The translations under genes and the position numbers were made by a program. A DNA stretch of 36,369 bases, taken from contig VAWN01000090.1 in assembly GCA_005885555.1 (NCBI GenBank), positions 1 through 36,369 on the forward strand. The letters run 5' to 3'. Under the pieces are notes generated by a model. The model ran no database searches and was not told the origin of the DNA. It was given only the letters and a program-made list of their open reading frames with translations. How positions within the stretch are numbered: the first letter of the stretch is position 1; each line of letters opens with the position of its first letter. The stretch comes from Actinomycetota bacterium. Lineage in GTDB: Bacteria > Actinomycetota > Actinomycetes > Mycobacteriales > Micromonosporaceae. Positions 24,994-33,569 of this stretch are shown here, one piece after another.

Positions 24994-25109
24994 CGGCCGA
25001 CCCGGCACCAGACGCCGCCGACCTGCCGACGAGGACGCCGCGAGCCGCACACATTCCGGATCGCCCGGTCGGGAATGTGTGCCGGGAACGCGGCGACCAT
25101 GAGCGGTGA
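24969..25109 (+). CDS. Possible 46-aa leader ORF
   Basis: GTG 24969 follows GGGAGG by four bases. The frame (MSTIESLVAADPAPDAADLP...) ends 11 bases past the GAF-ANTAR start at 25099, so the two overlap. It spans the inverted repeat at 25047-25082. It could be a leader peptide whose translation opens the hairpin, or simply a chance frame. Confidence 0.3.
   Translation: MSTIESLVAADPAPDAADLPTRTPRAAHIPDRPVGNVCRERGDHER
25047..25082. promoter_or_regulatory. 11-bp inverted repeat before GAF-ANTAR gene
   Basis: GCACACATTCC, a 14-base loop, GGAATGTGTGC: perfect 11-bp arms ending 16 bases before the GAF-ANTAR start codon. It could be an operator or an RNA hairpin that terminates desaturase 2 transcription or limits access to the downstream start. 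No T-run follows. Confidence 0.5.
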
Positions 25110-25830
25110 CCGGGAGATTCGGATCTGGCTCCGGATCGTCGAACAGGCGCTGGGCGGCCCGGTGTCGCTGGCGCACGTGTGTGCAGCCGCGGCGGCGACC
25201 GTCGGCGTGGATGGTGCCGGGCTCACCGTGGTGGTCACCCCGACCGTACGGGAGACCGTCAGTGCGACCGATGCGGTCGCCGCGGACCTGGAGGAGTTGC
25301 AACTGACACTCGGCCAGGGTCCATGCATGGACACGTTCACCAGGGGTGGCCCGGTCCTCGCCGGCGATCTCCGCTCATCCGAGTTCTTCGCGCGCTGGCC
25401 CGTGTTCGCCCCCGCCGCGCTGGATGCCGGTGCGCGGGCCGTGTTCGCGCTCCCGCTGCACATCGGCGCGATCAGCCTGGGCGTCCTTGACCTGTACCGG
25501 GCACGGCCGGGCGGCCTGGACTCGAAGGAGCTGGCCGACGCGTTGGCGTTCGCCGACGTCGCCGGCATGCTGCTCCTTGATCGCACAGCGAGTGCTGCAC
25601 CCGCGGGCGCCGAACTGGCCTGGCAGCACGACAACGCTTCGGCACACCAGGCTGTGGTACATCAGGCCACCGGAATGATCCTCGTACAGCTCGGGATCAG
25701 CGCCGAGGCGGCCTTCGCCCGGCTACGCGCCTACGCTTACGCTCACGACAGGCGGCTGAGCGACGTGGCCCGGGACGTGGTCGGCCGGCGGCTGCGTTTC
25801 GAGCCCGACGCACTCCCCGAGCCGCCGTGA
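25099..25830 (+). CDS. GAF-ANTAR regulator
   Basis: A 243-aa protein. GAF domain, residues about 10-155 (SLAHVCAAAAATVGVDGAGLTV, LTLGQGPCMDTFTRGGPVL, AVFALPLHIGAISLGVLDLY). The ANTAR domain follows at about 180-235 (AVVHQATGMILVQLGISAEAAF, DRRLSDVARDVVG). It is clearly divergent from the other GAF-ANTAR proteins in this window. ATG 25099 is chosen; ATG 25075 is an alternative with an equally weak ribosome site. It lies downstream of desaturase 2 and 87 bp before another GAF-ANTAR gene on the same strand. Likely an RNA-binding antiterminator gated by a small ligand. Confidence 0.9.
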   Translation: MSGDREIRIWLRIVEQALGGPVSLAHVCAAAAATVGVDGAGLTVVVTPTVRETVSATDAVAADLEELQLTLGQGPCMDTFTRGGPVLAGDLRSSEFFARWPVFAPAALDAGARAVFALPLHIGAISLGVLDLYRARPGGLDSKELADALAFADVAGMLLLDRTASAAPAGAELAWQHDNASAHQAVVHQATGMILVQLGISAEAAFARLRAYAYAHDRRLSDVARDVVGRRLRFEPDALPEPP

Positions 25831-25917
25831 CCGTCATGACGGCGGCCACCCGGTGCCGTACCCATCCGAGACCAACTCGCGGCCCGACCGCGGATATCGT
25901 GGGACGAGGTGAGCGAC

Positions 25918-26619
25918 ATGCGTGATCATCAACTGGCCGGGGTGTTCATCGAGCTGGCTGACACCCTGGTGGATGAATTCGACCTGATCGACTTTCTGTA
26001 CCGGCTGACCGTCCGGTGTGTCGACCTGCTCGGAGTGGCGGCTGCCGGGCTGCTGCTGGCCGATCAGCGCGGCGCGCTGCAGGTGGTCGCCGCCTCCACC
26101 GAGCGGACCCGGCTGCTTGAACTCCTCCAACTCCAGACCGACCAGGGCCCCTGCCCGGAGTGCTTCCACTCCGGGCAGCCCGTCGCGGTCCCCGACCTGA
26201 GGACCGCCGCCGACCGTTGGCCGGCGTTCGTCGCCGAAGCCCGCCAGATCGGGTTCGCCTCCGTGCACGCCGTACCGATGCGACTGCGCAGCGAGGTGAT
26301 CGGCGCCCTCAACCTCTTTGACACCCGAGCCGGTGCCCTTCACGGCGACACCATCCAACTCGGCCAGGCACTGGCCGACGTGGCCACCGTCGGGCTGCTC
26401 CAGGCCCGAGCCATCAACCGCCGCGACACCCTCACCGAACAGCTCCAGACGGCCCTCAACAGCCGCGTCCTCATCGAACAGGCCAAGGGCGTGCTCGCCG
26501 AACGCCGCCACCTCGACATGGAGCAGTCGTTCACCCTGCTCCGCAGCGAGGCCCGCAAGACCAACCGGCGCCTTTCCGAACTTGCCCGCGCCGTCGTCGA
26601 CGGATCAGCGACGCTCTGA
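25918..26619 (+). CDS. GAF-ANTAR regulator, paralog of the window-edge copy
   Basis: A 233-aa protein with start ATG 25918 preceded by GAGGTG (GTG 25909 is an alternative). It opens LAGVFIELADTLVDEFDLIDFLYRLT, the entry helix of this subfamily. It continues with the GAF core (LGVAAAGLLLADQRGALQVV, QTDQGPCPECFHSGQPVAV), then ANTAR (NSRVLIEQAKGVLAERRHLDM, KTNRRLSELARAVVDGSA). It matches 2-394 closely and shares the entry helix with 33988-34925, so at least three copies of this subfamily lie in the window. It converges with the TmsB-like gene. Confidence 0.93.
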   Translation: MRDHQLAGVFIELADTLVDEFDLIDFLYRLTVRCVDLLGVAAAGLLLADQRGALQVVAASTERTRLLELLQLQTDQGPCPECFHSGQPVAVPDLRTAADRWPAFVAEARQIGFASVHAVPMRLRSEVIGALNLFDTRAGALHGDTIQLGQALADVATVGLLQARAINRRDTLTEQLQTALNSRVLIEQAKGVLAERRHLDMEQSFTLLRSEARKTNRRLSELARAVVDGSATL

Positions 26620-26758
26620 CGACATCGGTCGGGCCGACGGGTGCCCGGCTCCAATCGAACGCCGTACCCTGGAATGGTCACGTCGGCGTGCCGGACCTCA
26701 GCCACGGAGCGCCCGACGGCCCGGACAGGTGCCTCCGGACCCCGGGCATCTCTACCCG

Positions 26759-28009
26759 CTATGCCGGGGGTGGTGGTTCCCAGTCGGGGCGCAGCGGCAT
26801 CATCGACCGGCCGTCGCTGTGCGGCTTGACGCCCAGTACCTGGTGCAGCTGGATCTGGTTGCGTTCGAAGCCCAGCCGCGAGCCGGTGAGGTACAGCCGC
26901 CAGACGCGGGCGGTGCGCGGGCCGACCTCGGCCACCGCCTCGTCCCAATGCGCGTCGAGGTTGGCCGCCCACGCCGCGGTGGTCCGCGCGTAGTGCTCCC
27001 GCAGGTTCTCCTCGTGGCGCACCTCGAAGCCGGTGTCGTACATGGCGGACACCAGGCGGCCCACGCCGGTCAGCTCCCCGTCGGGAAACACGTACCGGTC
27101 GATGAACCAGCCGCGGCGTACCGCCTCGGCCTCGTTGGGCAGGGTGATGCAGTGGTTGAGCAGCCGCCCGCGGGGCGCCAGCCGGTCGTACAGGAACCGG
27201 AAGTACCCGGGCAGCTGCGCCAGACCGATGTGCTCGGTCAGCCCGATCGAGCTGATGGCGTCGAACCCGGTCTCAGGTACGTCGCGGTAGTCCAGGTGGC
27301 GTACCTCGGCCAGCTCGCCGAGTCCGGCATCCGCGATCGCCTTCTGTGCCCATTCCGCCTGCCGCCGCGACAGCGTCACGCCGAGCGCCTGCACGCCGTA
27401 CTCCCGCGCCGCGTGCAGCACCATGCCGCCCCAGCCGCATCCCACGTCGAGCAGCCGCATCCCGGGGCGCAGGCCGAGCTTGCGCGCAACCAGGTCGTGC
27501 TTGGTGAACTGGGCCTGCTCCAGAGTCGCATCGGCCGTCGGGTACACCGCACAGGTGTAGGTCATGGACGGGCCGAGGATCCAGTTGTAGAAGCGGTTGG
27601 ACACGTCGTAGTGGTGGGCGATGGCTCGCTGGTCGCGCGCCTTGGAATGGCGCCGGCCGCGCAGCCGTACCTCCTGCTCGGGCCGGGGCGGCCGGCGCAG
27701 CAGCCGGACCCCGCCCAGGTCCCGCAACAGGCGCAGCCGCGCACGCAGTGGCAGGTCCAGGTCCAACCCGGCCACCAGCGCCAGCGCGGTGTACAGGTCG
27801 CCGTCGACCTCCACCGCACCGGTGACGTAGGCCCGCGCCAGGCCCAGGTCGCCCGGTGCGGTGGCGAGATAGGACAGCGCGTGCGGCGACCGGACGTCGA
27901 TGACGACCGCAGCATCGGCCGGACCGGCGCGGCTGCCGTCGAAGACCCGCACCGCCACCCCGCTCCGGTCGCTCCCGAGCAGTCGGGCAAGCACCTCGGC
28001 ATGTCCCAT
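26759..28009 (-). CDS. tmsB: CFA-type fatty acid methyltransferase (TmsB/UfaA1-like)
   Basis: A 416-aa SAM-dependent enzyme of the cyclopropane synthase family. Key parts: AIAHHYDVSNRFYNWILG (131-148), SAM motif I LLDVGCGWGG (186-195), ISSIGLTEHIG, and ENLREHYARTTAAWAANLD. The start is ATG 28009 with AAGGAG, ten bases after the stop of the FAD reductase gene. Next to such a reductase the family member is typically TmsB/BfaB, which methylates oleoyl chains of phospholipids at C10 to give a 10-methylene intermediate. Together they form 10-methyl stearate (tuberculostearate). I infer this role from the pairing. Confidence 0.88.
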   Translation of the reverse strand: MGHAEVLARLLGSDRSGVAVRVFDGSRAGPADAAVVIDVRSPHALSYLATAPGDLGLARAYVTGAVEVDGDLYTALALVAGLDLDLPLRARLRLLRDLGGVRLLRRPPRPEQEVRLRGRRHSKARDQRAIAHHYDVSNRFYNWILGPSMTYTCAVYPTADATLEQAQFTKHDLVARKLGLRPGMRLLDVGCGWGGMVLHAAREYGVQALGVTLSRRQAEWAQKAIADAGLGELAEVRHLDYRDVPETGFDAISSIGLTEHIGLAQLPGYFRFLYDRLAPRGRLLNHCITLPNEAEAVRRGWFIDRYVFPDGELTGVGRLVSAMYDTGFEVRHEENLREHYARTTAAWAANLDAHWDEAVAEVGPRTARVWRLYLTGSRLGFERNQIQLHQVLGVKPHSDGRSMMPLRPDWEPPPPA

Positions 28010-28019
28010 GTCGGCTCCT

Positions 28020-29441
28020 TCAGGCCAGCCCTACACACTTCTCGTACAGGTCGGGCAGCCGCCCGCCCGGATCGTAAGCCTGCTTGAGCGGCTTGTACGC
28101 GGCCCCGTTGTACCGCCGCCAGAACTCCTCGGCCGGGTAGTGCACGGTCGAGTACAGCGACTTGTGGCCATCGAGCGCGGTCACCGTCTCCTCGATGAGC
28201 CGGTTGTGGTACCCGTCAGGCTGCCCCGGCCGCAGCGGCACACTCGACCAGAACCCCACGTTGACGTACAGCTCGTCCGGCTCCAGCGGGTACAGCGGCC
28301 AGGCCCCGGACGACCGCAGCCGCACCGGACACAGCCACACGGGCGTGATGCCGATCTCGCGGTGGAAGAGGTCGAGGAACTCGGGCGTCCGTGCCACGGG
28401 TACCTCGACGTCCTGGATCACCGCCTCCTCGGGGCGGCCGCGCAGGCGCGCCACCGACGCACTGAGCCGGTACCGGCGGTCGAGGGCGACCAGGCGCCGG
28501 TACACGTCCGAGCGTCGGTACCGGCGCGGCCACAGCCGGCGTATCCACGGCACCTGCAGCCCGAACGCATCCGAGCACCAGAACCAGTCGGTGTCCCACC
28601 GCCACAGGTAGTCGCGCACCGTGAGGTGATCGCTCTCGCGCTCCCGGATGGACCGGTAGTACACGGCCATCCCCGTGTAGTCGCTGACCGTCGGCGCCTC
28701 GTCGACGAACGTGCCGAGCGTCAGGTACTGCTCGTCGGGACCGAAGACCGTACCGTCGACGAAGTCCACCGGTGCGCCGCCGTACCGGCCGGAGGTGCAC
28801 ACCGCGGCCAGCTCCGTCATGCACGCGGCCGCGGTACCGAAGCGCAGGTGGCGCAGCCGCACGTAGGGCCGGACCGGTTCGAGGTCGATGGTCAACCGCA
28901 GGGCGTACCCGAGCGTCCCGTACGAGTTGGGGAAGCCGCGGAACAGCTCGGCATGTTCGTTGTCGGGTCGGGCCACGACCACCCGGCCGTCCCCGGTCAG
29001 CACCTCCAACTCGCGGACCGACTCGTGCGGCATTCCGTTGCGGAACGACGACGATTCAATGCCCAGACCGGCGACCGCGCCGCCGAGGGTGATGGTCTTC
29101 AACTGCGGTACCACCAACGGCATGAGGCCGTGCGGGAGGGTGGCGTCGACGAGCCGCTCGTAGGTCACCATGCCCTGCACATCAGCGACCCGGGCCTGCG
29201 GGTCGACCGAGAGCACCGTGTCGAACCGGTGCACGTCCAGGGCCGGCCCGCGGGCACGGTCGCGGAAGCGGAACAGGTTCGAGGTCCGCTTGGCCAACCG
29301 GACCGGTGCGCCAGCCGGGGCGGCCCGGTACGCCGTCCGCAACGCGTCGACCGCCAGGGCGTGCGCCGCGTACCGATCGCCGTCCGGGGGTACCGCGCCG
29401 GCCGGTGCCGGGATGGATCGAGGCGTTCCCATGGCTCGCAC
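28020..29441 (-). CDS. tmsA: FAD-binding reductase (TmsA/BfaA-like)
   Basis: A 473-aa FAD-linked oxidoreductase with a PCMH-type FAD domain: FDTVLSVDPQARVADVQGMV, LPHGLMPLVVPQLKTITLGG, then GLGIESSSFRNGMPHESV. The C-terminal half is DHCR24/DWARF1-like. The start is GTG 29441 with GGGGAGG four bases upstream; ATG 29432 is the alternative and lacks a near site. It directly precedes the methyltransferase gene. TmsA-type enzymes reduce the 10-methylene group left by TmsB to 10-methyl using NADPH. The divergent delta-9 desaturase would supply oleoyl chains. Confidence 0.88.
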   Translation of the reverse strand: MRAMGTPRSIPAPAGAVPPDGDRYAAHALAVDALRTAYRAAPAGAPVRLAKRTSNLFRFRDRARGPALDVHRFDTVLSVDPQARVADVQGMVTYERLVDATLPHGLMPLVVPQLKTITLGGAVAGLGIESSSFRNGMPHESVRELEVLTGDGRVVVARPDNEHAELFRGFPNSYGTLGYALRLTIDLEPVRPYVRLRHLRFGTAAACMTELAAVCTSGRYGGAPVDFVDGTVFGPDEQYLTLGTFVDEAPTVSDYTGMAVYYRSIRERESDHLTVRDYLWRWDTDWFWCSDAFGLQVPWIRRLWPRRYRRSDVYRRLVALDRRYRLSASVARLRGRPEEAVIQDVEVPVARTPEFLDLFHREIGITPVWLCPVRLRSSGAWPLYPLEPDELYVNVGFWSSVPLRPGQPDGYHNRLIEETVTALDGHKSLYSTVHYPAEEFWRRYNGAAYKPLKQAYDPGGRLPDLYEKCVGLA

Positions 29442-29494
29442 GGTACCTCCCCGCGGCGTACCCGCGCCGACCGGCGACCGCCGTCCAGGGCCGG

Positions 29495-29522
29495 TTGTCC
29501 AGTCACTTCCCGGCGGTAGACT
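29495..29522 (+). promoter_or_regulatory. Candidate promoter of the delta-9 desaturase
   Basis: TTGTCC (29495-29500), 16 bases, TAGACT (29517-29522), close to the housekeeping sigma pattern of actinobacteria. It is 70 bp before the desaturase start at 29593. It lies in the gap divergent from the tmsA-like gene. Confidence 0.55.
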
Positions 29523-29592
29523 GAAATTCTTTGATCCGCTCGCCCTGGACCCTGGCGCCTGATTGGTCGACGCGAATGTGAGGGGCTGGACG

Positions 29593-30543
29593 ATGACGGT
29601 GATCGATCTTTCACATAGGGTTGCGCCGGACGGTGCGAAGCCGATGCTGGACGAGCCGCTGCCGCGGTACACGGTGGTCGTGCTCGGGATCTTTGTGGTG
29701 GTGCCGTTCCTCGCGCTGCTGGCGGCGGTACCGGTGGCGTGGGGTTGGGGGTTGTCCTGGCGGGACGCGGCCATCGGCCTGGTCGCCTACCTGGTGTCGG
29801 GCCTCGGGGTCACGGTGGGGTTTCACCGGTACTTCACGCACGGCTCGTTCAAAGCGGTTCGGTGGCTGCGGATCGCGCTGGCGGTGGCCGGATCGCTGGC
29901 GGTCGAGGGCGAGGTGATCCAGTGGGTCGCCGACCACCGCCGCCATCACGCCTACGCCGACCGGGAGGGCGACCCGCACTCGCCGTGGCGCTTCGGAGCC
30001 AACACCACCGGCCTGTTGCGGGGACTGCTGTTCGCCCACTGCGGTTGGCTGTTCCAGCGGCAGTGGTCCAACCGGGCGCGGTTCGCACCGGATCTGCTCG
30101 CCGACCGCGACATCACCCGGGTGGACCGCATGTTCGGGCCGCTCGTCGCGGTGTCGCTGCTCGCTCCGCCGGTCATCGGTGGCCTGCTGAGCTGGTCCTG
30201 GCAGGGCGCGCTGACCGCGTTCTTCTGGGCGAGCCTGGTACGCATCGCCCTGCTGCACCACGTCACCTGGTCGATCAACTCGATCTGCCACGTCTACGGC
30301 GAGCGTCCCTTCCGCACCCGTACCGCCGACCGGGCCGCGAACTTCTGGCCGCTGGCCCTCATCTCCTTCGGCGAGAGCTGGCACAACTCGCACCACGCCG
30401 ACCCGACCTGCGCCCGGCACGGTGTCCTGCCCGGCCAGTTCGACCCGAGCGCCCGGTTGATCTGGTTGCTGGAGAAGACCGGCTGGGTCCACCACGTGCG
30501 CTGGCCCGAGCCGCAACGCTTCGCCGCACTCCGCCAGCCATGA
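29593..30543 (+). CDS. Delta-9 acyl-CoA/acyl-lipid desaturase
   Basis: A 316-aa membrane desaturase with the stearoyl-CoA desaturase layout: HRYFTH (78-83), HRRHH (115-119), HNSHH (264-268). Four hydrophobic spans are visible, in two pairs. ATG 29593 has GAGGGG eight bases upstream. It resembles actinobacterial DesA3-type enzymes that make oleate (18:1 delta-9). It is a different subfamily from the two QxxHH desaturases. It is divergent from tmsA/tmsB-like genes, so the three cover saturated chain to oleate to 10-methyl stearate. Confidence 0.93.
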   Translation: MTVIDLSHRVAPDGAKPMLDEPLPRYTVVVLGIFVVVPFLALLAAVPVAWGWGLSWRDAAIGLVAYLVSGLGVTVGFHRYFTHGSFKAVRWLRIALAVAGSLAVEGEVIQWVADHRRHHAYADREGDPHSPWRFGANTTGLLRGLLFAHCGWLFQRQWSNRARFAPDLLADRDITRVDRMFGPLVAVSLLAPPVIGGLLSWSWQGALTAFFWASLVRIALLHHVTWSINSICHVYGERPFRTRTADRAANFWPLALISFGESWHNSHHADPTCARHGVLPGQFDPSARLIWLLEKTGWVHHVRWPEPQRFAALRQP

Positions 30544-30596
30544 CCGCCGAACCGCGTCCCGCCCGGCGCCGGGTCCGGGGGATGTTACTCACAAGA

Positions 30597-30616
30597 AACC
30601 TACGGTACCGTAGGTT
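30597..30616. promoter_or_regulatory. 20-bp perfect palindrome, candidate operator
   Basis: AACCTACGGTACCGTAGGTT is fully self-complementary and lies in the 204-bp gap between the delta-9 desaturase and the PfaD-like gene. It sits directly upstream of a TGn-extended -10 element, so a repressor bound here would block it. Size and symmetry fit a TetR-type site. The regulator is not encoded next to it. Confidence 0.7.
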
Positions 30617-30618
30617 CG

Positions 30619-30627
30619 TGCTAGGCT
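30619..30627 (+). promoter_or_regulatory. Extended -10 promoter of the PfaD-like gene
   Basis: TGC TAGGCT fits an extended -10 element (TGn plus TAnnnT). No good -35 is present, since the palindrome occupies that place. The predicted transcript starts about 115 bases before the GTG at 30748. Confidence 0.4.
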
Positions 30628-30747
30628 GGCGACGAAGGGATTTCGAGCCGACCTCTGTGCGCTGACGTGCTGAAGCACAGCCACCTCCCTGGACCCCGGA
30701 GCGGCACACCGACGCCCACCGGCCGCTGCCGCGACGGGAGGACCACG

Positions 30748-32193
30748 GTGAACACTCCGCACGCAACTGTGCCCCACATCATCCAGGGCGGCATGGGGGT
30801 CGCCATCTCCGCTTGGCCGCTGGCCCGCGCGGTCTCCCGGACCGGACAGCTCGGTGTGGTCTCCGGCACCGCCCTGGAGATCGTCTGTGCGCGGCGGCTC
30901 CAACTCGGTGACCCCGGTGGACATGTGCGACGCGCCCTCGCCGCGTTCCCGGTACCGGGGATCGCCGACCGGATCCTGGCGGCCTACTTCCGGCCCGCCG
31001 GCAGGGCCGCGCAAGCGTCGTTCCGGCCGGTACCCCGCTTCACGTTGCGCCCCGGCCGGCCGCTACAGGAGTTGACGGCCGCGGCGAACTTCGTCGAGGT
31101 GTTCCTGGCCAAGGAGGGGCACGACGGCGTGGTGGGCATCAATTACCTGCGTAAGATCGAACTGCCTATCCCGTTCGCCTGTTACGGGGCGATGCTGGCC
31201 GGAGTGGACTACGTGCTCGTCGGCGCCGGCAGCCCGGCAGAGCTGCCCGACCTGCTCGACCGGCTGGCCCGTCACGAGCCGGTATCGCTGGCCGTGCGGG
31301 TGCAGGGCTCGACCTCGGCCGACGGGGACTTCGCGGTGCGTTTCGACCCACGCGACCTGTTCGCCGCCGACCTTCCCGACCTGCGCCGGCCGCGCCTGCT
31401 CGCGATCGTCGCCTCGGTGGACCTCGCGCGTGGGCTCGCCGCGGATCCGGTCAGCCGTCCGGACGGCTTTGTCGTGGAAGGGCATCCCGCTGGTGGGCAC
31501 AACGCCCCACCACGCGGAGTGCGCCGCCTCGACCCGACCGGGCAGCCGATCTACGACGGTCGTGACGTGGTGGCGCCCGATGCGCTCGCCGGGGTCGGGG
31601 TGCCGTACTGGTTGGCCGGCTCCTACGCCACGCCGGACGGGCTCGCCCGCGCGCTCGCCGGTGGCGCCACCGGCGTGCAGGCGGGCACCATCTTCGCGCT
31701 GTCCCGCGAGTCGGGGATGGCTGACGAGCTCAAGCATCGCCTCTCGGAACGGGTCACCGCCGGGACGGTCGCGGTGCGTACCGACGGGCGTGCCTCTCCG
31801 ACCGGCTTCCCGTTCAAGGTGGCCGACATCGAGGGCACGCTCTCGGACCACGACGTCTACGCCTCGCGGAACCGTCTGTGCGACCTGGGCGTGCTGCGCG
31901 CCGCGTACCGCAAGGCCGACGGCACCGTCGGGTACCGGTGCCCGGCCGAACCGGTCGAGGTGTACGTCGACCGGCGCGGCGGGCGGATCGACAACACCAC
32001 CGGACGCTGCTGCCTGTGCAATGCCCTGCTGGCCACGGCCGGGCTGCCGCAACAGCGGCCGGACGGGTACACCGAACCGGCGATCGTCACCGCGGGAACG
32101 GACTTCACCGGCGCGCGGCACCTGCTGGCGGGGGTCGTCGACGGCGACACCTACACCGCCGCGGATGCCGTCGCCTATCTGCTCGGAGACTGA
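30748..32193 (+). CDS. PfaD-like nitronate monooxygenase/enoyl reductase family flavoprotein
   Basis: A 481-aa FMN-dependent TIM-barrel protein. GTG 30748 has GGGAGG six bases upstream. The opening IIQGGMGVAISAWPLARAVS and GQLGVVSGTAL, a central PDGFVVEGHPAGGHNAP, and the late Cys cluster GRCCLCNALLATAGLPQ match the 2-nitropropane dioxygenase superfamily, in particular long PfaD-type proteins. In PUFA or polyketide systems these act as trans enoyl reductases; others oxidise nitronates. There is no synthase here, so the substrate is open. It lies on the same strand as the delta-9 desaturase behind its own palindrome-controlled promoter. Confidence 0.85.
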   Translation: MNTPHATVPHIIQGGMGVAISAWPLARAVSRTGQLGVVSGTALEIVCARRLQLGDPGGHVRRALAAFPVPGIADRILAAYFRPAGRAAQASFRPVPRFTLRPGRPLQELTAAANFVEVFLAKEGHDGVVGINYLRKIELPIPFACYGAMLAGVDYVLVGAGSPAELPDLLDRLARHEPVSLAVRVQGSTSADGDFAVRFDPRDLFAADLPDLRRPRLLAIVASVDLARGLAADPVSRPDGFVVEGHPAGGHNAPPRGVRRLDPTGQPIYDGRDVVAPDALAGVGVPYWLAGSYATPDGLARALAGGATGVQAGTIFALSRESGMADELKHRLSERVTAGTVAVRTDGRASPTGFPFKVADIEGTLSDHDVYASRNRLCDLGVLRAAYRKADGTVGYRCPAEPVEVYVDRRGGRIDNTTGRCCLCNALLATAGLPQQRPDGYTEPAIVTAGTDFTGARHLLAGVVDGDTYTAADAVAYLLGD

Positions 32194-33449
32194 CCCGCCG
32201 GGACACCCGCAGCCACCTCGTCGCCGGCCAGCCAGGTGCGGATCTGGCGGTACACCGCGGGGTGGTTGAGCAGGTCGAAGTGGTGCAGGCCGCCGACGTG
32301 GTGGCCGTGGCCCAGGTCGAACGGGATCCGCCGGCGGCTACCCTGCCCCGACGCGCTGGGCAGCCGGACGAACAGGTCCCCGACGACCCTGCCGAACGGA
32401 TGGTCATGTTCGGTGGTCACCGTCGTGGCGATGAAGTAGTAGGTGGCGTGCGGAAGGAAGGCGACGTCGGTACAGCGGTCGCGGAGAAGCTCGTCCGGAT
32501 CGGCGTCGTACCAGTCCTCCTCGGCCACCGAGCCGAACCGGAGGTCCTTGATTCCGGCGCTGCGCAGGTTGGCCAGCCGCGCCAGCGGCAGGGTCTCGGA
32601 AAACCGCGCCAGCAGCCAGGCGCCGACGTTGGCCCCCTTCTCCAACGGGGCGCCCAGATGCGGGGTACCCAGGCAGAAGACGTGGCGGACCAGTCGCGTC
32701 CACGCATGGCCCGCGGCGGTACCGCGATGGCAGGCGCTATGCACCACCAGGCCGCCCATGGAGTGCCCGATGAGCACCACCTCCTCGACCGGAACGGGCC
32801 AGCCGGCGACCAGGTCGTCGAGCAGCCGCGCCAACTGCTCCCCGTTCTCCGAGACGTGCAGGCCCGTGTTGTACCGCAGGTAGACCGGCGTATACCCGAG
32901 ATCGTCGCGCAGGCGCGACCCGTGGGTGCTGTACTGCGTTCCGTGGTGCCGTTGCGAGGACACCGACCAGTACTGTTCGGTCTCACACAGCCCATGCGCG
33001 AACACCGCGATCCGCGCGGTCCCCGCCGGGTACGCCCGGGCGAGGCCGGCGGGCCCGAGCGGTACGTCGGCGCCGTCCACCCGGACCGTCATCGCCAACG
33101 CCAGTTCCGGATGCCGCTGCCGCAGCGTGTCTCCCCACACACCGTTGAGTACGGCGAGCGCGAGACCCGCCGGCCGGTTGGCCGACAACGGCCGCTCGTC
33201 GCCGATGACGGCGCCGGCCGCGACCACCCCCGCGGCGGTCGGGATCGCGACATGGCCGGCGCGGACCATCCGGTACACCCCGTCGCTGATCCGGTCGTGC
33301 AGTACCCGGACCGGCTGGGCCGGCGGCCCCAGGACGGTGAACCACCGGTCCGCCACCGCCCGGTGCACGTCCCGGACCGTGTCGACAACGGCAACGAATC
33401 CGGTACCGACCAGCCGTCCGGCCGCTCGGATCTCCTGGCTCCGGCTCAC
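32175..33449 (-). CDS. Alpha/beta hydrolase (lipase/PGAP1-like)
   Basis: A 424-aa hydrolase. GTG 33449 has AAGGAGG six bases upstream, so the much longer upstream frame is not used. A helical N-terminal region of about 115 residues is followed by the hydrolase fold: IAVFAHGLCETEQYW (oxyanion region), nucleophile motif VLIGHSMGGLV, then HVFCLGTPHLGAP, and a late His in GLHHFDLLNHPAVY. Such enzymes act as lipases or esterases. There is no signal peptide, so it is intracellular or membrane-associated. It converges with the PfaD-like gene, with a 19-bp overlap. The substrate may be a lipid, given the neighbourhood. Confidence 0.88.
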   Translation of the reverse strand: MSRSQEIRAAGRLVGTGFVAVVDTVRDVHRAVADRWFTVLGPPAQPVRVLHDRISDGVYRMVRAGHVAIPTAAGVVAAGAVIGDERPLSANRPAGLALAVLNGVWGDTLRQRHPELALAMTVRVDGADVPLGPAGLARAYPAGTARIAVFAHGLCETEQYWSVSSQRHHGTQYSTHGSRLRDDLGYTPVYLRYNTGLHVSENGEQLARLLDDLVAGWPVPVEEVVLIGHSMGGLVVHSACHRGTAAGHAWTRLVRHVFCLGTPHLGAPLEKGANVGAWLLARFSETLPLARLANLRSAGIKDLRFGSVAEEDWYDADPDELLRDRCTDVAFLPHATYYFIATTVTTEHDHPFGRVVGDLFVRLPSASGQGSRRRIPFDLGHGHHVGGLHHFDLLNHPAVYRQIRTWLAGDEVAAGVPAGQSPSR

Positions 33450-33569
33450 TCCGGGCCTCCTTCGCGAGGTATCACCGCTGAGCGTGCGCTTCCGCTGCCC
33501 ACCGGGGCAAGGCCGGCGCCCGGGTGGCCCCGGGGCCGGAACCCGACCGCTGCATCTACGCTGACCGTC

